Shown: positions 55,501 to 64,000 of the stretch, one piece after another
How positions within the stretch are numbered: the stretch's first letter is position 1
How the letters are laid out: every line of letters begins with the position of its first letter
Source: Pseudoalteromonas rubra
GTDB taxonomy: Bacteria; Pseudomonadota; Gammaproteobacteria; Enterobacterales; Alteromonadaceae
NCBI RefSeq assembly: GCF_000967655.1
Contig: NZ_JXYA01000010.1
Location: 109,845 to 173,844 of the forward strand
Direction of reading: 5' to 3'
Length of the DNA: 64,000 bases
Notes under the pieces: generated by a model
Seen by the model: the letters and a program-made list of their open reading frames with translations, nothing else
Databases searched by the model: none
Told to the model about the DNA's origin: nothing
Translations under genes and position numbers: made by a program

Positions 55501-56579
55501 GACGCCGACGTGGTTAACCCATTTGAGCACCTTGATCTCAGCCACCTGGCGCACGAAGCCGCACATGAAGCGCTGGAACTGCTGTGTAGTCAGCAAAAAA
55601 GTCATCGCTTTGCCCTCGAGCAGGGCGAGCTTATTCATGCGCAACTACTTACCTTAGGGAACAAACAACAGTATCTGCTGTTGAATATTCATCACATCAT
55701 CACCGATGCAGTTTCCAACATTAATATCATCGGCGAGCTAAAGCGTTATTATGATCAGCAAGCTGACAACCAACCCGATACCGAGTCGGTGGACTTTTTT
55801 GACTATGCCTGGAAGAGCAACGCTTCTTCTCCTGCGCTGAGGGTCAGCAAATTGTCAGCGACTATCAGGCCGAGTTTAAACACCATTCCCCTTACCCTAA
55901 GTTTAAACACCTCAACGGTGCACTCTGGACACCCTCGCTATATCACACTCAAAACTGCACATTACCTGGCTTTTTCGCACACGCTGCCAGCCAAAACGGC
56001 GTCAGCCAGATCCAGTCACTGATAGGCGCTTTGTGTGAGGTTTTCTCGCCGCACCTGATGACCCCTGAGATCCTGATGGCAGTCACCTTTACCGGCCGTA
56101 CTTCTCGCGAAACCCGCGACATGATAGGACCACTGTATAAAGTCGCGCCGCTGCTGGTTAAGCCCGACGACGCCCTCGATTTCAGTGCCTCGGTCGCCTC
56201 AGGAGTGGCCAAAATCTACAATGAATGCGTGCCTGAGTTCACTCAGGTTATTGCCGACCCCGCACTGAGTGAGTATCTGCCTTACTTCAAGCTCAATTAC
56301 ATCACCAACAGTAATCAGCTACTGGCGCTCGACTTTGATGGTTTTGAGTTGCAACCCGAAGACCACGGCGATCAGGAAGATGTGATAAAAAATATGGGGG
56401 TCTCACGCCGGGTGCCGCTCAATATTGTGGCGGTGCAATCCGGTGAGGACCTGGTGATGCACTGGCATTACGTGGCAGGCGCGTTGTCTGATGCGATGAT
56501 AGCGGCCATGGTAACCCGCTTTTCAGAGCTGCTAAGCATCACAAAACCTGGCGGCGAACTGAGGTGTTACGAGGCGTAA
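52559..56579 (+). pseudogene. NRPS-like gene (C - truncated A - T - C) with two single-base frameshifts
   Basis: Three abutting frames, 52559-54478, 54499-56022 and 56031-56579, together make one 1340-residue NRPS. The C domain has HHILLDG near residue 140. The A domain keeps A3 (LVFSSGTTGVPKG), A5 (NQYGPAETHV) and A10 (RTANGKVDTKAL) but lacks about 150 N-terminal residues with motifs A1-A2. A carrier domain follows (CGMDSLSIIIYM), then a second C domain (HHIITDAVSN). One extra T near 54424 restores DFGRPICNVRLAI across the first break, and one extra C near 55808 restores DYALEEQRFF across the second. There is no thioesterase. Either the gene is dead or the breaks are sequencing errors; if repaired, the truncated A domain is still odd. 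Confidence 0.85.
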
Positions 56580-57001
56580 TTGTTGACGAGGTCTGCCAGA
56601 TAAGTAAGCCAATTTAGGCGGACACTTGTCTGTCAGACTGATTTAAAGCTCGATTACCGGCAAGCGTATCTGCGCCCAATTTGACAACCCGCTCCGGGAA
56701 TAATTAAATGAAAGTTAACAAAATCAACGCCGGCGCATGTTAAATTAACATTGACAAAATATTACAACAAGTAATACCTTGATTTGAGACAGCTGTTAAC
56801 AGTTCTTGTGTGCATTATTACTCATACAGAGTGAGATTATGGAACCAAATCTGACGAATAAGGCAATGCCTTTATCTCAATGTACTAAAATTGTTGATGT
56901 GTTGTTTGTTTTACACAAGTAACAAGCCTCCTGTTTATGATGGCTGGCATTAATTGCTACCTGAAATCACAAAATCATGAAAGTCTAAAGGATTTATCAC
57001 A
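56580..57001. other. Intergenic, no gene seen
   Basis: Spacer between the NRPS-like gene and the GG-leader peptide gene. It must hold the promoter of the latter; a 27-codon frame from 56839 has no ribosome-binding site I would trust. Confidence 0.4.
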
Positions 57002-57184
57002 ATGAAACTAAAACTGAATAAAAACCATATCAAAACCTTATCTAAAAACTCTAACCGCTTGCCTGTATTACAGACGCCAAATGTGGCTGGTGGCTTTGAA
57101 ATTGAAGTCACTGATTGGCAAAAATACTGTAATGGTCACACTGACAACTTTGGCTGTACGGGTACTGGTTGCGTAGACGCCTAA
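57002..57184 (+). CDS. GG-leader natural product precursor-like peptide (60 aa)
   Basis: MKLKLNKNHIKTLSKNSNRL is the conserved leader of a family of small precursor-like peptides annotated as natural product or class I lanthipeptide precursors. After PVLQTPNVAGG a double-Gly cleavage site is expected. The remaining 31 residues (FEIEVTDWQKYCNGHTDNFG, CTGTGCVDA) carry three Cys and several Thr/Ser. An AAAGG lies upstream. No lanthipeptide synthetase or C39 exporter is encoded next to it, so it may be matured in trans or used unmodified. A weak terminator follows. Confidence 0.75.
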   Translation: MKLKLNKNHIKTLSKNSNRLPVLQTPNVAGGFEIEVTDWQKYCNGHTDNFGCTGTGCVDA

Positions 57185-57220
57185 TCACTTTGCACAGCAA
57201 TTGCATTTAAAAAGTACACA

Positions 57221-57267
57221 AAAAGCGGTCATCGAGTTTACAGTTTAATCAGTTCGACGCCGCTTTT
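57221..57267 (+). terminator. Possible terminator after the GG-leader peptide gene
   Basis: AAAAGCGG (57221-57228) and CCGCTTTT (57260-57267) are complementary around a 31-base loop and end in TTTTC. It lies 36 bases beyond the peptide stop. Confidence 0.5.
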
Positions 57268-57406
57268 CTTCATCTAATCGCCACGTTTTGTATCTTTCCC
57301 TAATTCAGGATCCATTGAGCCTGTGTTGCCACCAAGCCCTCATTTATTAAACCAAGTCTCCTAAAAACTTAGCAAAGTGGCCACACACTGTAACCACTCA
57401 GTCTAT

Positions 57407-58636
57407 TCACACTTCAGACACCGCACGGGGCGCGCCTTTTAACTGTAGCTGGGCAATCTTATAAAACACCAGGGCCACAAAAGAGGTGAGGGTTGTCAGT
57501 ACAAACAAGATCACACCGGTTGATAAATCCAGCACCAGGCCGCCTAAAATGGGCGCAAACGCATAGCCCAGAGAACATAATCCCGCAGCGCCAAAATAGC
57601 TGGCCTTCAGGTTGTCGGGCGCCAGCCGGTCGATATACACATTGATATTGCTGAACATAATCGCTTCGCTCAGGCTCAGTACAATCATGGCTACTATCCA
57701 GCCCCAGGTATTGTGAACATCATTTAAAGCCATCATCACTTGCGACACCGCCAGAATAGCGCCACCCAGATACAGCCTGTGCTCAATAGACCAGTTACGC
57801 ATCAAATGCAGCAGCGGAAACTGGCAGACAATAATTACCGTGGAATTGGTAATGATCACCGCTGAAATCAACCAGGCAAGCTCAGGAACGTCAGCGCGGG
57901 TAAGGTACTGCACCAGACTGGTATCGCACTGGGCATAGACAAAATACACCAGCGTCGTTGCCACCAGCACCACCAGAAAAGTCCGGTCTTTATTGAGGAT
58001 CTTCAGCCACTGCGAAAATTTTGGCGCCGACTGTGTAGCAGGTGTTGCGCCGTCGCGTCTGGGCCTGAAGTAAAGCAGGGCCACCAGTAAGCCAAGGTAA
58101 GACACGGCGGTGTAAATAAAGCTAAACTGCTCACCATTGAGCCCGGCCCATAAACCATAAAGTGGCCCCAGAGCCGCCCCCACATTGACCAGAAAGTACA
58201 ACAGGTGCAGCGCCAGCTCGCGATCTTTGGGATTGGCCAGCTCTTCGGTGAGCAAAGCTTTGCTGGGTGCTTCCCACAGGGTACGTGGCATACAGGCCAA
58301 AAATACCGCAACCGCAAACAGCCATAACGCATTGGCCAGCGCCAGCATGGCAAAAGACACCACCCCCACCAGCACCGCGACATAAAGCATTCGGGTGCGA
58401 CCAAACCTGTCTGCCAGATTGCCGGTATAAAACCCCAAAAACACCGCCAGCGTAGCCGAGCCGGTTAACAGCAGCCCGACCTCAGTGGCACTGAGCCCAT
58501 AACTTTCGTACAACATCACAGCCAGAAAGGGCCAAACCATATAGTAACTGGCGCGCACAAAGAAATTGCCGATCAACATCACCCAGACCAGCGGCGTAAA
58601 GCGCGAAAGCTGCACTGGTAAACTACTTATATCCAT
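57407..58636 (-). CDS. MFS transporter
   Basis: The 409-residue protein has about 12 membrane spans. The typical MFS loop motif is in FYTGNLADRFGRTRMLYVAV (between spans 2 and 3) and the second half begins near TFLVVLVATTLVYFVYAQ. It resembles drug or small-molecule exporters of the major facilitator superfamily. Position between the small peptide, the NRPS-like gene and an S41 peptidase raises the possibility of natural-product export, but it could be unrelated. It is a single gene on its strand, 243 bases from the S41 gene. Confidence 0.9.
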   Translation of the reverse strand: MDISSLPVQLSRFTPLVWVMLIGNFFVRASYYMVWPFLAVMLYESYGLSATEVGLLLTGSATLAVFLGFYTGNLADRFGRTRMLYVAVLVGVVSFAMLALANALWLFAVAVFLACMPRTLWEAPSKALLTEELANPKDRELALHLLYFLVNVGAALGPLYGLWAGLNGEQFSFIYTAVSYLGLLVALLYFRPRRDGATPATQSAPKFSQWLKILNKDRTFLVVLVATTLVYFVYAQCDTSLVQYLTRADVPELAWLISAVIITNSTVIIVCQFPLLHLMRNWSIEHRLYLGGAILAVSQVMMALNDVHNTWGWIVAMIVLSLSEAIMFSNINVYIDRLAPDNLKASYFGAAGLCSLGYAFAPILGGLVLDLSTGVILFVLTTLTSFVALVFYKIAQLQLKGAPRAVSEV

Positions 58637-58879
58637 ACTTATCCCTATTATCGTTGTTTTTGTGGTGGCCAGACTAATTCCTCAAGTTAAGTTTAGGTCA
58701 AGCTTAACGCACGCTGTTTGTTCATATTATTGCGCAAGATTGTGCAAATAATAAAAAAGGCTTGGCGCTTAAGGTGAAAAATGCGGCCGTTGAAGCCGCA
58801 CAGGTTGGGAGTCAATCGAGACCGGCTGTTACCTTCATAGGGAATAGCCTTAAAGAGCGTGCCCTTAAAGAACCTGCCC

Positions 58880-60310
58880 TTACAGAGAGTAGGTTACGCT
58901 CAGTGCTTTGGTCACAAATTCCGTTTTACTCAGACCCTGCTGAGTGACAACCAGGTCGGGCTGCACCGGGGTCATTTGCTGCTTACCAGACGGACGGTGC
59001 AGAATAAAACGCGGAGCAATGGCACGTATGCCGGTATGCTTGAGGGTCAGAAACTGGATCCCACCGCTTTGCGAGCTGCGCCCGCCTGTTGGTGTGCCCA
59101 CCAGAGTTGCAAAGCCATAGTCCTGAACAGTGTTGGCAAACAGCACAGATGATGAGTAAGTCAGCGGCCCGGTTAATACACTCACCTTGCCTTTGTACAG
59201 TTTGGCAGAGTCTGTTTCGGGCTGCGTCATTTTAGTCAGCTCTCCCGATAAGACGGAGCCCACCACCTCGCCCGGGTCACGGTATTTTCCCAAAATTCGC
59301 ACCTGATAAGTCGAGCCATGGCGATAAGGCGCAGTAGCAATGTATTTCAAAATACCCTGTTTCCAGTACACGTCATCGCCGCCGGTATTATCAGAAATGT
59401 CGATCAGCAGGTGCTGAACCTTTGCTTTATTCAGTCGTTCGAATACTTCGGCCATAAACTGAAAATAGGCCTCAGGCTCATTCCAGCCAAACTGTTTAAT
59501 AGTGAGCAGTGCCTGCTGATTATCGAGCAGTTTCAGGTTAAAGTTGTCTTCAAACGTGCGTTGTTTGATACTTTTAGGCGCCGTGTTGAGCGCCTTTACC
59601 TGCGCTGTCTGGCCGCTGCCAAGTGTAAGCGTAAATGTGTCAGTTGCACCGAACATTAGCCGGTAAGTCATGGCGAAACGGCGGGCCAGTAAAGCGCTGC
59701 GAAAGGCATAATTATCGCCCTCTATCCGCTTGAGTAAAGTTGCAACGACCTCTGCGGCCGGCACCTCGTTGATCTGTGTAATGTACTTACCGTCGTGAAC
59801 AGACGGCACGCCGCCTAGTTCACTGACCACGCGCAGCCCTTGCTCATCCAGAGCCACTTCAAACGGAAATAACCTAGCGCCCTGCGCCACCCATTGTCGC
59901 CACTGCGCGTTCGAACCATCATCTATGCTCAGGTGGCCGTCGGCCATCATAGCGTTCAGGCTGGCAAACTCACGCCAGACTTGCTCACCCGTCATAGGGT
60001 TATTGAGTGTGTCACGTAAGGTGTCGATGCGCGCATAGAATGCATCAATATCATCAATGCTGTGCGTAAGGTCCGGGTGCGTGGTGTGCACCCAGTGCGT
60101 CCATTGTTCGAAATCCGCCTGAATTTGCTCAGCACTGTATCGCTCAGAGAAATGGCCCAACGTCTGCTCGGCCACAGCAGTCTGAGCCCCTGTCATCAGG
60201 AGCACAGCCCCGGTCAGTACGCTGTTTAATTTGCGTCTGGCCAACGCAGTGATACTTTTAGTTGCTTGTTTGGGTTCCTGAACTGACTTGCTCGCGGACT
60301 GGTTAAACAT
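58880..60310 (-). CDS. S41-family (C-terminal processing-like) peptidase
   Basis: The 476-residue protein has a membrane-anchor or signal region near residues 27-48 (LNSVLTGAVLLMTGAQTAVA). The S41 catalytic region reads VLTGPLTYSSSVLFANTVQD, with the catalytic Ser in the SSS stretch, and GTPTGGRSSQSGG follows. An N-terminal helical domain and QALLTIKQFGWN are typical. It is a periplasmic serine peptidase of unknown target. Twin Lys-Arg residues at the N-terminus do not form a Tat motif. Confidence 0.9.
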   Translation of the reverse strand: MFNQSASKSVQEPKQATKSITALARRKLNSVLTGAVLLMTGAQTAVAEQTLGHFSERYSAEQIQADFEQWTHWVHTTHPDLTHSIDDIDAFYARIDTLRDTLNNPMTGEQVWREFASLNAMMADGHLSIDDGSNAQWRQWVAQGARLFPFEVALDEQGLRVVSELGGVPSVHDGKYITQINEVPAAEVVATLLKRIEGDNYAFRSALLARRFAMTYRLMFGATDTFTLTLGSGQTAQVKALNTAPKSIKQRTFEDNFNLKLLDNQQALLTIKQFGWNEPEAYFQFMAEVFERLNKAKVQHLLIDISDNTGGDDVYWKQGILKYIATAPYRHGSTYQVRILGKYRDPGEVVGSVLSGELTKMTQPETDSAKLYKGKVSVLTGPLTYSSSVLFANTVQDYGFATLVGTPTGGRSSQSGGIQFLTLKHTGIRAIAPRFILHRPSGKQQMTPVQPDLVVTQQGLSKTEFVTKALSVTYSL

Positions 60311-60468
60311 GCCTGACTCCTTTATTTTATGGTTATCGTTTTTGTACTTACTGACATTTGCACGTTACATGCCAGAAAATAAACCCATAAAAATCAAAAG
60401 AATAGTAGATTAAGTCTTGCCTGACGGACGGACAGCGGACAGTCCGCGGACAGCCACAAGCCAGGACA

Positions 60469-61842
60469 CTATTTGTCGGACAAATGTAGCTGCCGCATCA
60501 GACTCTGATAGGGCGAATAGTCATGCAAAGGGGTAAAAACCGGGTCAACCGCGGCCCATAGCATAGCCTGCTGACGCGCCTCAAACGCCTGGTTCAGATA
60601 GGTGACAGCAAGCTCGCGCTCACCGGCCATCACGGCATAACGCGCCAGTGACATGGGCGGGGTGTAATGACCAATCTCTGCGCGTAATGGATCTTCGTGC
60701 AACAGCCAGCGGTAAACGCCGGGTAAGCCAGCGCGATTAAATGCCGACTCAGCCTGCGCGATTAATTGCGGGCTGTAACCGGCATCCCGCATCACCCATA
60801 TCATCTCGGCAAATGCCTTATCGTATTCACCCAGCTGCTCGTAGACCGTGCGCAAACAGGTATGATAAAAGCGGTTGCTGTCGCTGTAGGGCTGCAATTT
60901 AAGCAATGCATTCAACGCCGCTTCATGGCGCTGGCTCATAGTGTATACCCAGGCCACACTCTCGCTGGAATAGCCATTGGGCTCTAACAAACGGTACTGC
61001 TCAATGTGCTCAAGCGCCCCCTGAAAATCGCCCCGTGCCAGCAAATACTGACCATACCAGTGATGCCCTTGCGCGCTGGGCAACGCCGCTTTGAAATACT
61101 GCCCGGCAGAGTGAAGGTCGAAGTCGATGAGCATGATCAGCTGTGCCATCAGCAGATTTGCCTGTACATGCTCCGGGATTTTGGCCAGAACCGATGTCAG
61201 CAACGCATGAGCACGGTTGCGATTACGTGCATTACGCTGTGGATCGGCGAGTAGCTGGCGCAAATAGGCATCCGCCAGCCACACTTGTGGCTCTGTCAGA
61301 TCTGAGCGGGTTAACGTCAGCGGTTGTAACAGGGCAATACTTTGCGCAATGGCAGTGGGGTCGTTATTGAGCAGGTAGCGGGCTTTTTTGAAGTTTTCGG
61401 CCTGTTCGGGCGACATAGGCTTGGGCGCTGAGGAGGCACTAAACTGGCTACCCAGCAACACCACGCCAAGTAAGCACAGCGCCGCCGAGAGTATCAGATA
61501 ACGCGGCAGCAGTGGCTTATCCTCACCGATTTGCGGACCCACCCAGCGATAACCCACACCCGACACCGTTTTAATGTACCTGGGTTGCTTAACGCTGTCG
61601 CCCAATAACTTGCGTAAGCCATTCACCGTGACATAAATGGCGTCTTCACTGACCACGCGGCCCGGCCATAAAGCATTGAAGATCTGCTCTTTTGTCACAT
61701 CCTGGCTGGCATGTGTCATGAGCAAAGTCAGCAGTGCATACTGCTTGTCATCCAGCGAGATCACCCGCTGACTGCTATGCAACTGCTGATGCTGATGATT
61801 AAGCACCCAATCTGGTTTGGGAATGATATTGACCGTCGCCAT
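60469..61842 (-). CDS. CadC/ToxR-like winged-helix regulator with C-terminal TPR region
   Basis: The 457-residue protein has an OmpR-type winged helix at residues 1-105 (LDDKQYALLTLLMTHASQDV, VSEDAIYVTVNGLRKLLGDS, YIKTVSGVGYRWVG) with no receiver domain. One membrane span follows (PRYLILSAALCLLGVVLLGS), then a periplasmic TPR-like helical region (LLARGDFQGALEHIEQYRLL; EYDKAFAEMIWVMRDAGYSP). This is the ToxR/CadC architecture: membrane-bound activators whose periplasmic part senses a signal. Its upstream neighbour is the S41 peptidase gene in the same direction. Targets are unknown. Confidence 0.92.
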   Translation of the reverse strand: MATVNIIPKPDWVLNHQHQQLHSSQRVISLDDKQYALLTLLMTHASQDVTKEQIFNALWPGRVVSEDAIYVTVNGLRKLLGDSVKQPRYIKTVSGVGYRWVGPQIGEDKPLLPRYLILSAALCLLGVVLLGSQFSASSAPKPMSPEQAENFKKARYLLNNDPTAIAQSIALLQPLTLTRSDLTEPQVWLADAYLRQLLADPQRNARNRNRAHALLTSVLAKIPEHVQANLLMAQLIMLIDFDLHSAGQYFKAALPSAQGHHWYGQYLLARGDFQGALEHIEQYRLLEPNGYSSESVAWVYTMSQRHEAALNALLKLQPYSDSNRFYHTCLRTVYEQLGEYDKAFAEMIWVMRDAGYSPQLIAQAESAFNRAGLPGVYRWLLHEDPLRAEIGHYTPPMSLARYAVMAGERELAVTYLNQAFEARQQAMLWAAVDPVFTPLHDYSPYQSLMRQLHLSDK

Positions 61843-61926
61843 CCCGGCAGCCTCTGATAGAACCCTTTCTGACTACCGATGATAAGGTAAATTTTTTGTA
61901 AAGTCTCGTACCGATTTATCGTTCGA

Positions 61927-62340
61927 CTAATCGCTGTTGCGCTCAGCGGGTATATCACTCAGATATTCAACGAATTCCACCTCAAATCCGGCCGGATCGA
62001 TAAAGTAAACATTTTTACGGTGCGGATGCTCCGCCCCGTCTTTATCCACCGGATACCCGGCCTGGTTGAGCCGCGCTATAACCGCATCCACCGAGTGCAC
62101 CACATAAGCAAAATGCGCCAGCCCCACCGAATGACCCGTGAGTTCACGGTTGCTGCCCTCACCATGATCGCTAAAGGCAATATAGTGGTAATCATCGCCA
62201 AAATGCAGCCAGTTTCTGGCCTTACCGTGCCAGCTGCCGCTGCCCTCGCTGCGTACATGCCAGTGTGGAAAAGCTGCCCGGTAAAAATTGAGTGCCTGTT
62301 CGATGTCGTCAACGACTAAATTTACATGTTCCAGATACAT
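61927..62340 (-). CDS. VOC (glyoxalase/bleomycin-resistance) family protein
   Basis: The 137-residue protein has the two beta-alpha-beta-beta-beta modules: MYLEHVNLVVDDIEQALNFY, LTGHSVGLAHFAYVVHSVDA, and NVYFIDPAGFEVEFVEYLSD. Metal ligands of the family (His in LEHVN, Glu in VEFVEY) are present. Likely a metal-dependent isomerase or dioxygenase-type enzyme or a binding protein; substrate unknown. A 26-codon ORF with a strong ribosome-binding site lies directly upstream. Confidence 0.9.
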   Translation of the reverse strand: MYLEHVNLVVDDIEQALNFYRAAFPHWHVRSEGSGSWHGKARNWLHFGDDYHYIAFSDHGEGSNRELTGHSVGLAHFAYVVHSVDAVIARLNQAGYPVDKDGAEHPHRKNVYFIDPAGFEVEFVEYLSDIPAERNSD

Positions 62341-62351
62341 AATACGGCTCC

Positions 62352-62432
62352 TTATTTATTCTGCATTGTGGTGTTAAATGTACGCAGTAACTGCGCGGTA
62401 AAAGACGCTTTGGTGAGCATAAACGTTTGCAT
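62352..62432 (-). CDS. Small upstream ORF (26 aa) before the VOC gene
   Basis: Preceded by AAAAAAGGAGTCAGATT, an ATG at 62432 opens MQTFMLTKASFTAQLLRTFN then TTMQNK. It ends 12 bases before the VOC start codon, and AAGGAGCC of the VOC gene follows its stop. The strong Shine-Dalgarno sequence and spacing make it a plausible translated leader peptide or just an artefact. Confidence 0.4.
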   Translation of the reverse strand: MQTFMLTKASFTAQLLRTFNTTMQNK

Positions 62433-62724
62433 AATCTGACTCCTTTTTTAATGTGCAGCCAAGATAAAACCTTAAGTTAAGTTGAGGTAAAGCGTTTTTT
62501 TAAAGTTTTTGCAGATCGGATTGCCATGATTTTCTGCTGGCACATATTACTCAGGGTGCAGTCTTGCTCAGCGCAAAGAAAACGGCGCTGCCAAACAGCG
62601 AAAATAAACAGATAAAGTTGCAGAAAGTGATTTTGTGCGGGGCGTTATTTAGTGAACACTATGACGGGGGCTTGCAGGCAGGCTAAGCCAATATGGCCAG
62701 CTTTTTGGGGCTTGCTAAAACTCG

Positions 62725-63003
62725 TTAAAACAACAACCCCAGACCCTTACCAGCGGCTGTTGCTTCAGGTTGATGCTTTGAATCAATAGACTGCCAGATC
62801 TTTACTCGCTCACTCGGCGGCCGGTAAAGCTTATCGCCTTCTTTCACAACAAACGCCTCTTAGAAAGGCGTAAAGTTAGACAGCGGGCCATTGGCACGGA
62901 ACGCTTCCGGAGCATGCACATCCGTCACCAAGCGCTGACGTAACGCCGCTTCGTGCTTTTTAGTCCGCCAGTTTTGCGCAAAGCCAATAAAAAAAGCGTT
63001 GCT
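62725..63003 (-). pseudogene. M13 (neprilysin/PepO-type) metallopeptidase C-terminal remnant
   Basis: On the complement the frame reads FFIGFAQNWRTKKHEAALRQ, RLVTDVHAPEAFRANGPLSN, FTPF, a stop at 62860, then in frame EAFVVKEGDKLYRPPSERVK and IW. This is the invariant C-terminal part of M13 peptidases (AQ-WR, DxHSPxxFRVNGPLSN, FYEAFDVKEGDKLYLPPE). The Tyr codon of FYEAF is now TAA. The HExxH domain and everything N-terminal are missing; foreign sequence follows at 63003. It is a dead gene fragment. Confidence 0.9.
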
Positions 63004-63175
63004 CAGGCGCCCGTGAAGGGCGAAGCAAGACCGAAACACCGTTTCGCAGCTTGCTGAGGTGAGGTCATGGGCCCACATGGATTCGGGGAAGTAGAACAAT
63101 GCAGGAGCAATTATCGAGATGACCGAAGGAGCGATGCTTCATGGATGAAATGCCCGGCATCATTTCAGCTGATGT

Positions 63176-63195
63176 ATTTCAATCCACGCGCCCGC
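63176..63195 (-). repeat. Solitary CRISPR half-repeat
   Basis: ATTTCAATCCACGCGCCCG (63176-63194) is identical to the first part of the type I-C repeats found at 63718 onward, except the first base; the remainder of the repeat is absent. It lies 520 bases from the array. It may be a stranded remnant of the trailer end. Confidence 0.6.
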
Positions 63196-63305
63196 ACAGT
63201 CCCTCCAAATAAGGAGCCAGCTTGCCTTTTTGGTTCCTTTTTGCAATTATGAGTACAAGGTTATCGACGCTTGTCGGTATCGCTTGACCTGTTAAGGAGG
63301 TAATT

Positions 63306-63404
63306 ATGAGTACAGTTCAAATTATTGGTTTGATTCTTGTTGCTATTGGAATGGGGGTCTTTTCTTACACCTTATACACACTCAAAAAAGACCTGTCTGA
63401 ATGA
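63306..63404 (+). CDS. Small single-span membrane protein (32 aa)
   Basis: A strong ribosome-binding site (AAGGAGG, seven bases before ATG) precedes MSTVQIIGLILVAIGMGVFS, then YTLYTLKKDLSE. One hydrophobic span with a short charged tail. Function unknown; it lies alone between the peptidase relic and the CRISPR array. Size and strength of the Shine-Dalgarno sequence suggest it is genuinely translated. Confidence 0.65.
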   Translation: MSTVQIIGLILVAIGMGVFSYTLYTLKKDLSE

Positions 63405-63717
63405 TCCTGATATGAATACTAGGCTGTGCCGCGATGCGCAGCCTGATGCTCTGTCTAATCTGAACTCGGTTCCCCTTCCCTGCTTTTTAAGTGCCCTGGC
63501 CGTGAGATCTTAATGTGTTACGACCCCTGCTTTGCACTATAAACCTATTCACCAAAGACGTCTGTGACTGCCTACGCATTTTGCTCGATGATACAGGTAT
63601 GACGTGTGCACAAAGTCTCTCCCTTCATCAGATACCTAACCCGAACTCTCATGGTTTAACCCACAAACCTCACTTTTTATCCGTATCAAATGCGCGGTAA
63701 CACAAAGCGACAAACAT

Positions 63718-64000
63718 ATTTCAATCCATGTGCCCGTGAAGGACGCGACAAAAGACACTCTTAAAAACAACTCTAAAGAAACGGTTTCAATCCAAGCGCC
63801 CGTGCAGGACGCGACGACCCGAAGCATTGCACAAACAGATCCACTCCAGGGTTTCAATCCACGCGCCCGTGCAGAACGCGACCCCGGCCTCAATGTCGTC
63901 CAGTGCCAGCCACCAGTTTCAATCCACGCGCCCGTGCAGGACGCGACGACCAACCGCACGCAATCCATGTAGAGACGACTCGTTTCAATCCACGCGCCCG
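63718..64000 (-). CRISPR. Type I-C-like CRISPR array, trailer end (continues past window)
   Basis: Five 32-base repeats start at 63718 (degenerate), 63784, 63851, 63916 and 63982 (cut by the window end). On the + strand they read GTTTCAATCCACGCGCCCG...GACGCGAC. Spacers are 63750-63783, 63816-63850, 63883-63915 and 63948-63981 (34, 35, 33, 34 bases). The complement, GTCGCG...GGATTGAAAC, is the type I-C repeat in crRNA orientation, so transcription runs right to left and the leader lies to the right. The left-most repeat has five or so substitutions, as expected for a trailer-end repeat. No cas gene is in the window. Confidence 0.95.

Noticed and set aside
55117..55644. 175-residue - strand ORF within the NRPS-like gene
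   Set aside because: Shadow of the carrier and second condensation domain frame.

Overview
The window looks like chromosome of a marine gammaproteobacterium, most probably Pseudoalteromonas. This rests on the family mix: chitin-binding CBM5/12 domains on secreted enzymes, a reg_prop/Y_Y_Y sensor kinase, a GG-leader small peptide and a type I-C CRISPR array. No rRNA or other phylogenetic marker is present to prove the genus.

Layout. 1-7.2 kb is ordinary chromosome: a partial PAS sensor protein translationally coupled to a di-haem cytochrome c peroxidase, a hybrid histidine kinase, a cupin, tRNA-Ala(GGC), an FMN reductase and a LysR regulator. 7.2-34.3 kb is an AT-richer accessory island holding a large RiPP biosynthetic locus in two converging gene strings. 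34.3-52.3 kb is mostly secreted or envelope functions: TPR protein, PKD/CBM trypsin-like protease, periplasmic binding protein, galactofuranose genes, GST, CBM-GH5 glycanase, a giant sensor kinase, PQQ-propeller protein and fibrinogen-like protein. 52.5-62.4 kb has a frameshifted NRPS-like gene (C, truncated A, T, C), a GG-leader peptide, an MFS exporter, an S41 peptidase, a CadC-type regulator and a VOC protein. 62.7-64 kb has an M13-peptidase remnant, a small membrane ORF and the trailer end of a type I-C CRISPR array that runs off the right edge.

The RiPP locus is the main find. The + strand string (8888-13581) encodes a 59-residue precursor with a Ser/Thr/Cys/Gly-rich C-terminus ending in Gly-Gly, a hairpin attenuator, a MoaD/ThiS/CysO-like sulfur carrier ending AGG, an E1 enzyme with a rhodanese domain (MoeZ type), a JmjC/cupin-8 oxygenase, a SelO-fold protein and a small HlyC-like acyltransferase. 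The last two are paired as in the siderophore-ligating genes of class IIb microcins. The - strand string (32829 down to 13587) encodes an ABC-2 exporter, a split LanB dehydratase (elimination and glutamylation halves as separate genes), an azoline-type YcaO with C-terminal PxPxP, its leader-binding Ocin-ThiF partner, an RRE/E1-like/SagB fusion dehydrogenase, an RRE-M50 membrane peptidase, a MacB-like ABC exporter with an HlyD adaptor, a second YcaO with TfuA (thioamide type), a glycine-zipper small protein, an IS5-type DNA-binding fragment and a GT2 glycosyltransferase.

The inferred product is a peptide carrying azoles, dehydroamino acids, possibly a backbone thioamide and perhaps a C-terminal adduct, with sulfur delivered by a dedicated carrier. 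No pyridine-forming [4+2] enzyme is visible, so a linear (goadsporin-like) scaffold is more likely than a thiopeptide macrocycle. A decayed second precursor, with the same SDC...MGS..S.GG signature and its own terminator, lies at the opposite border of the island (33935-34069) beside an IS66 transposase remnant.
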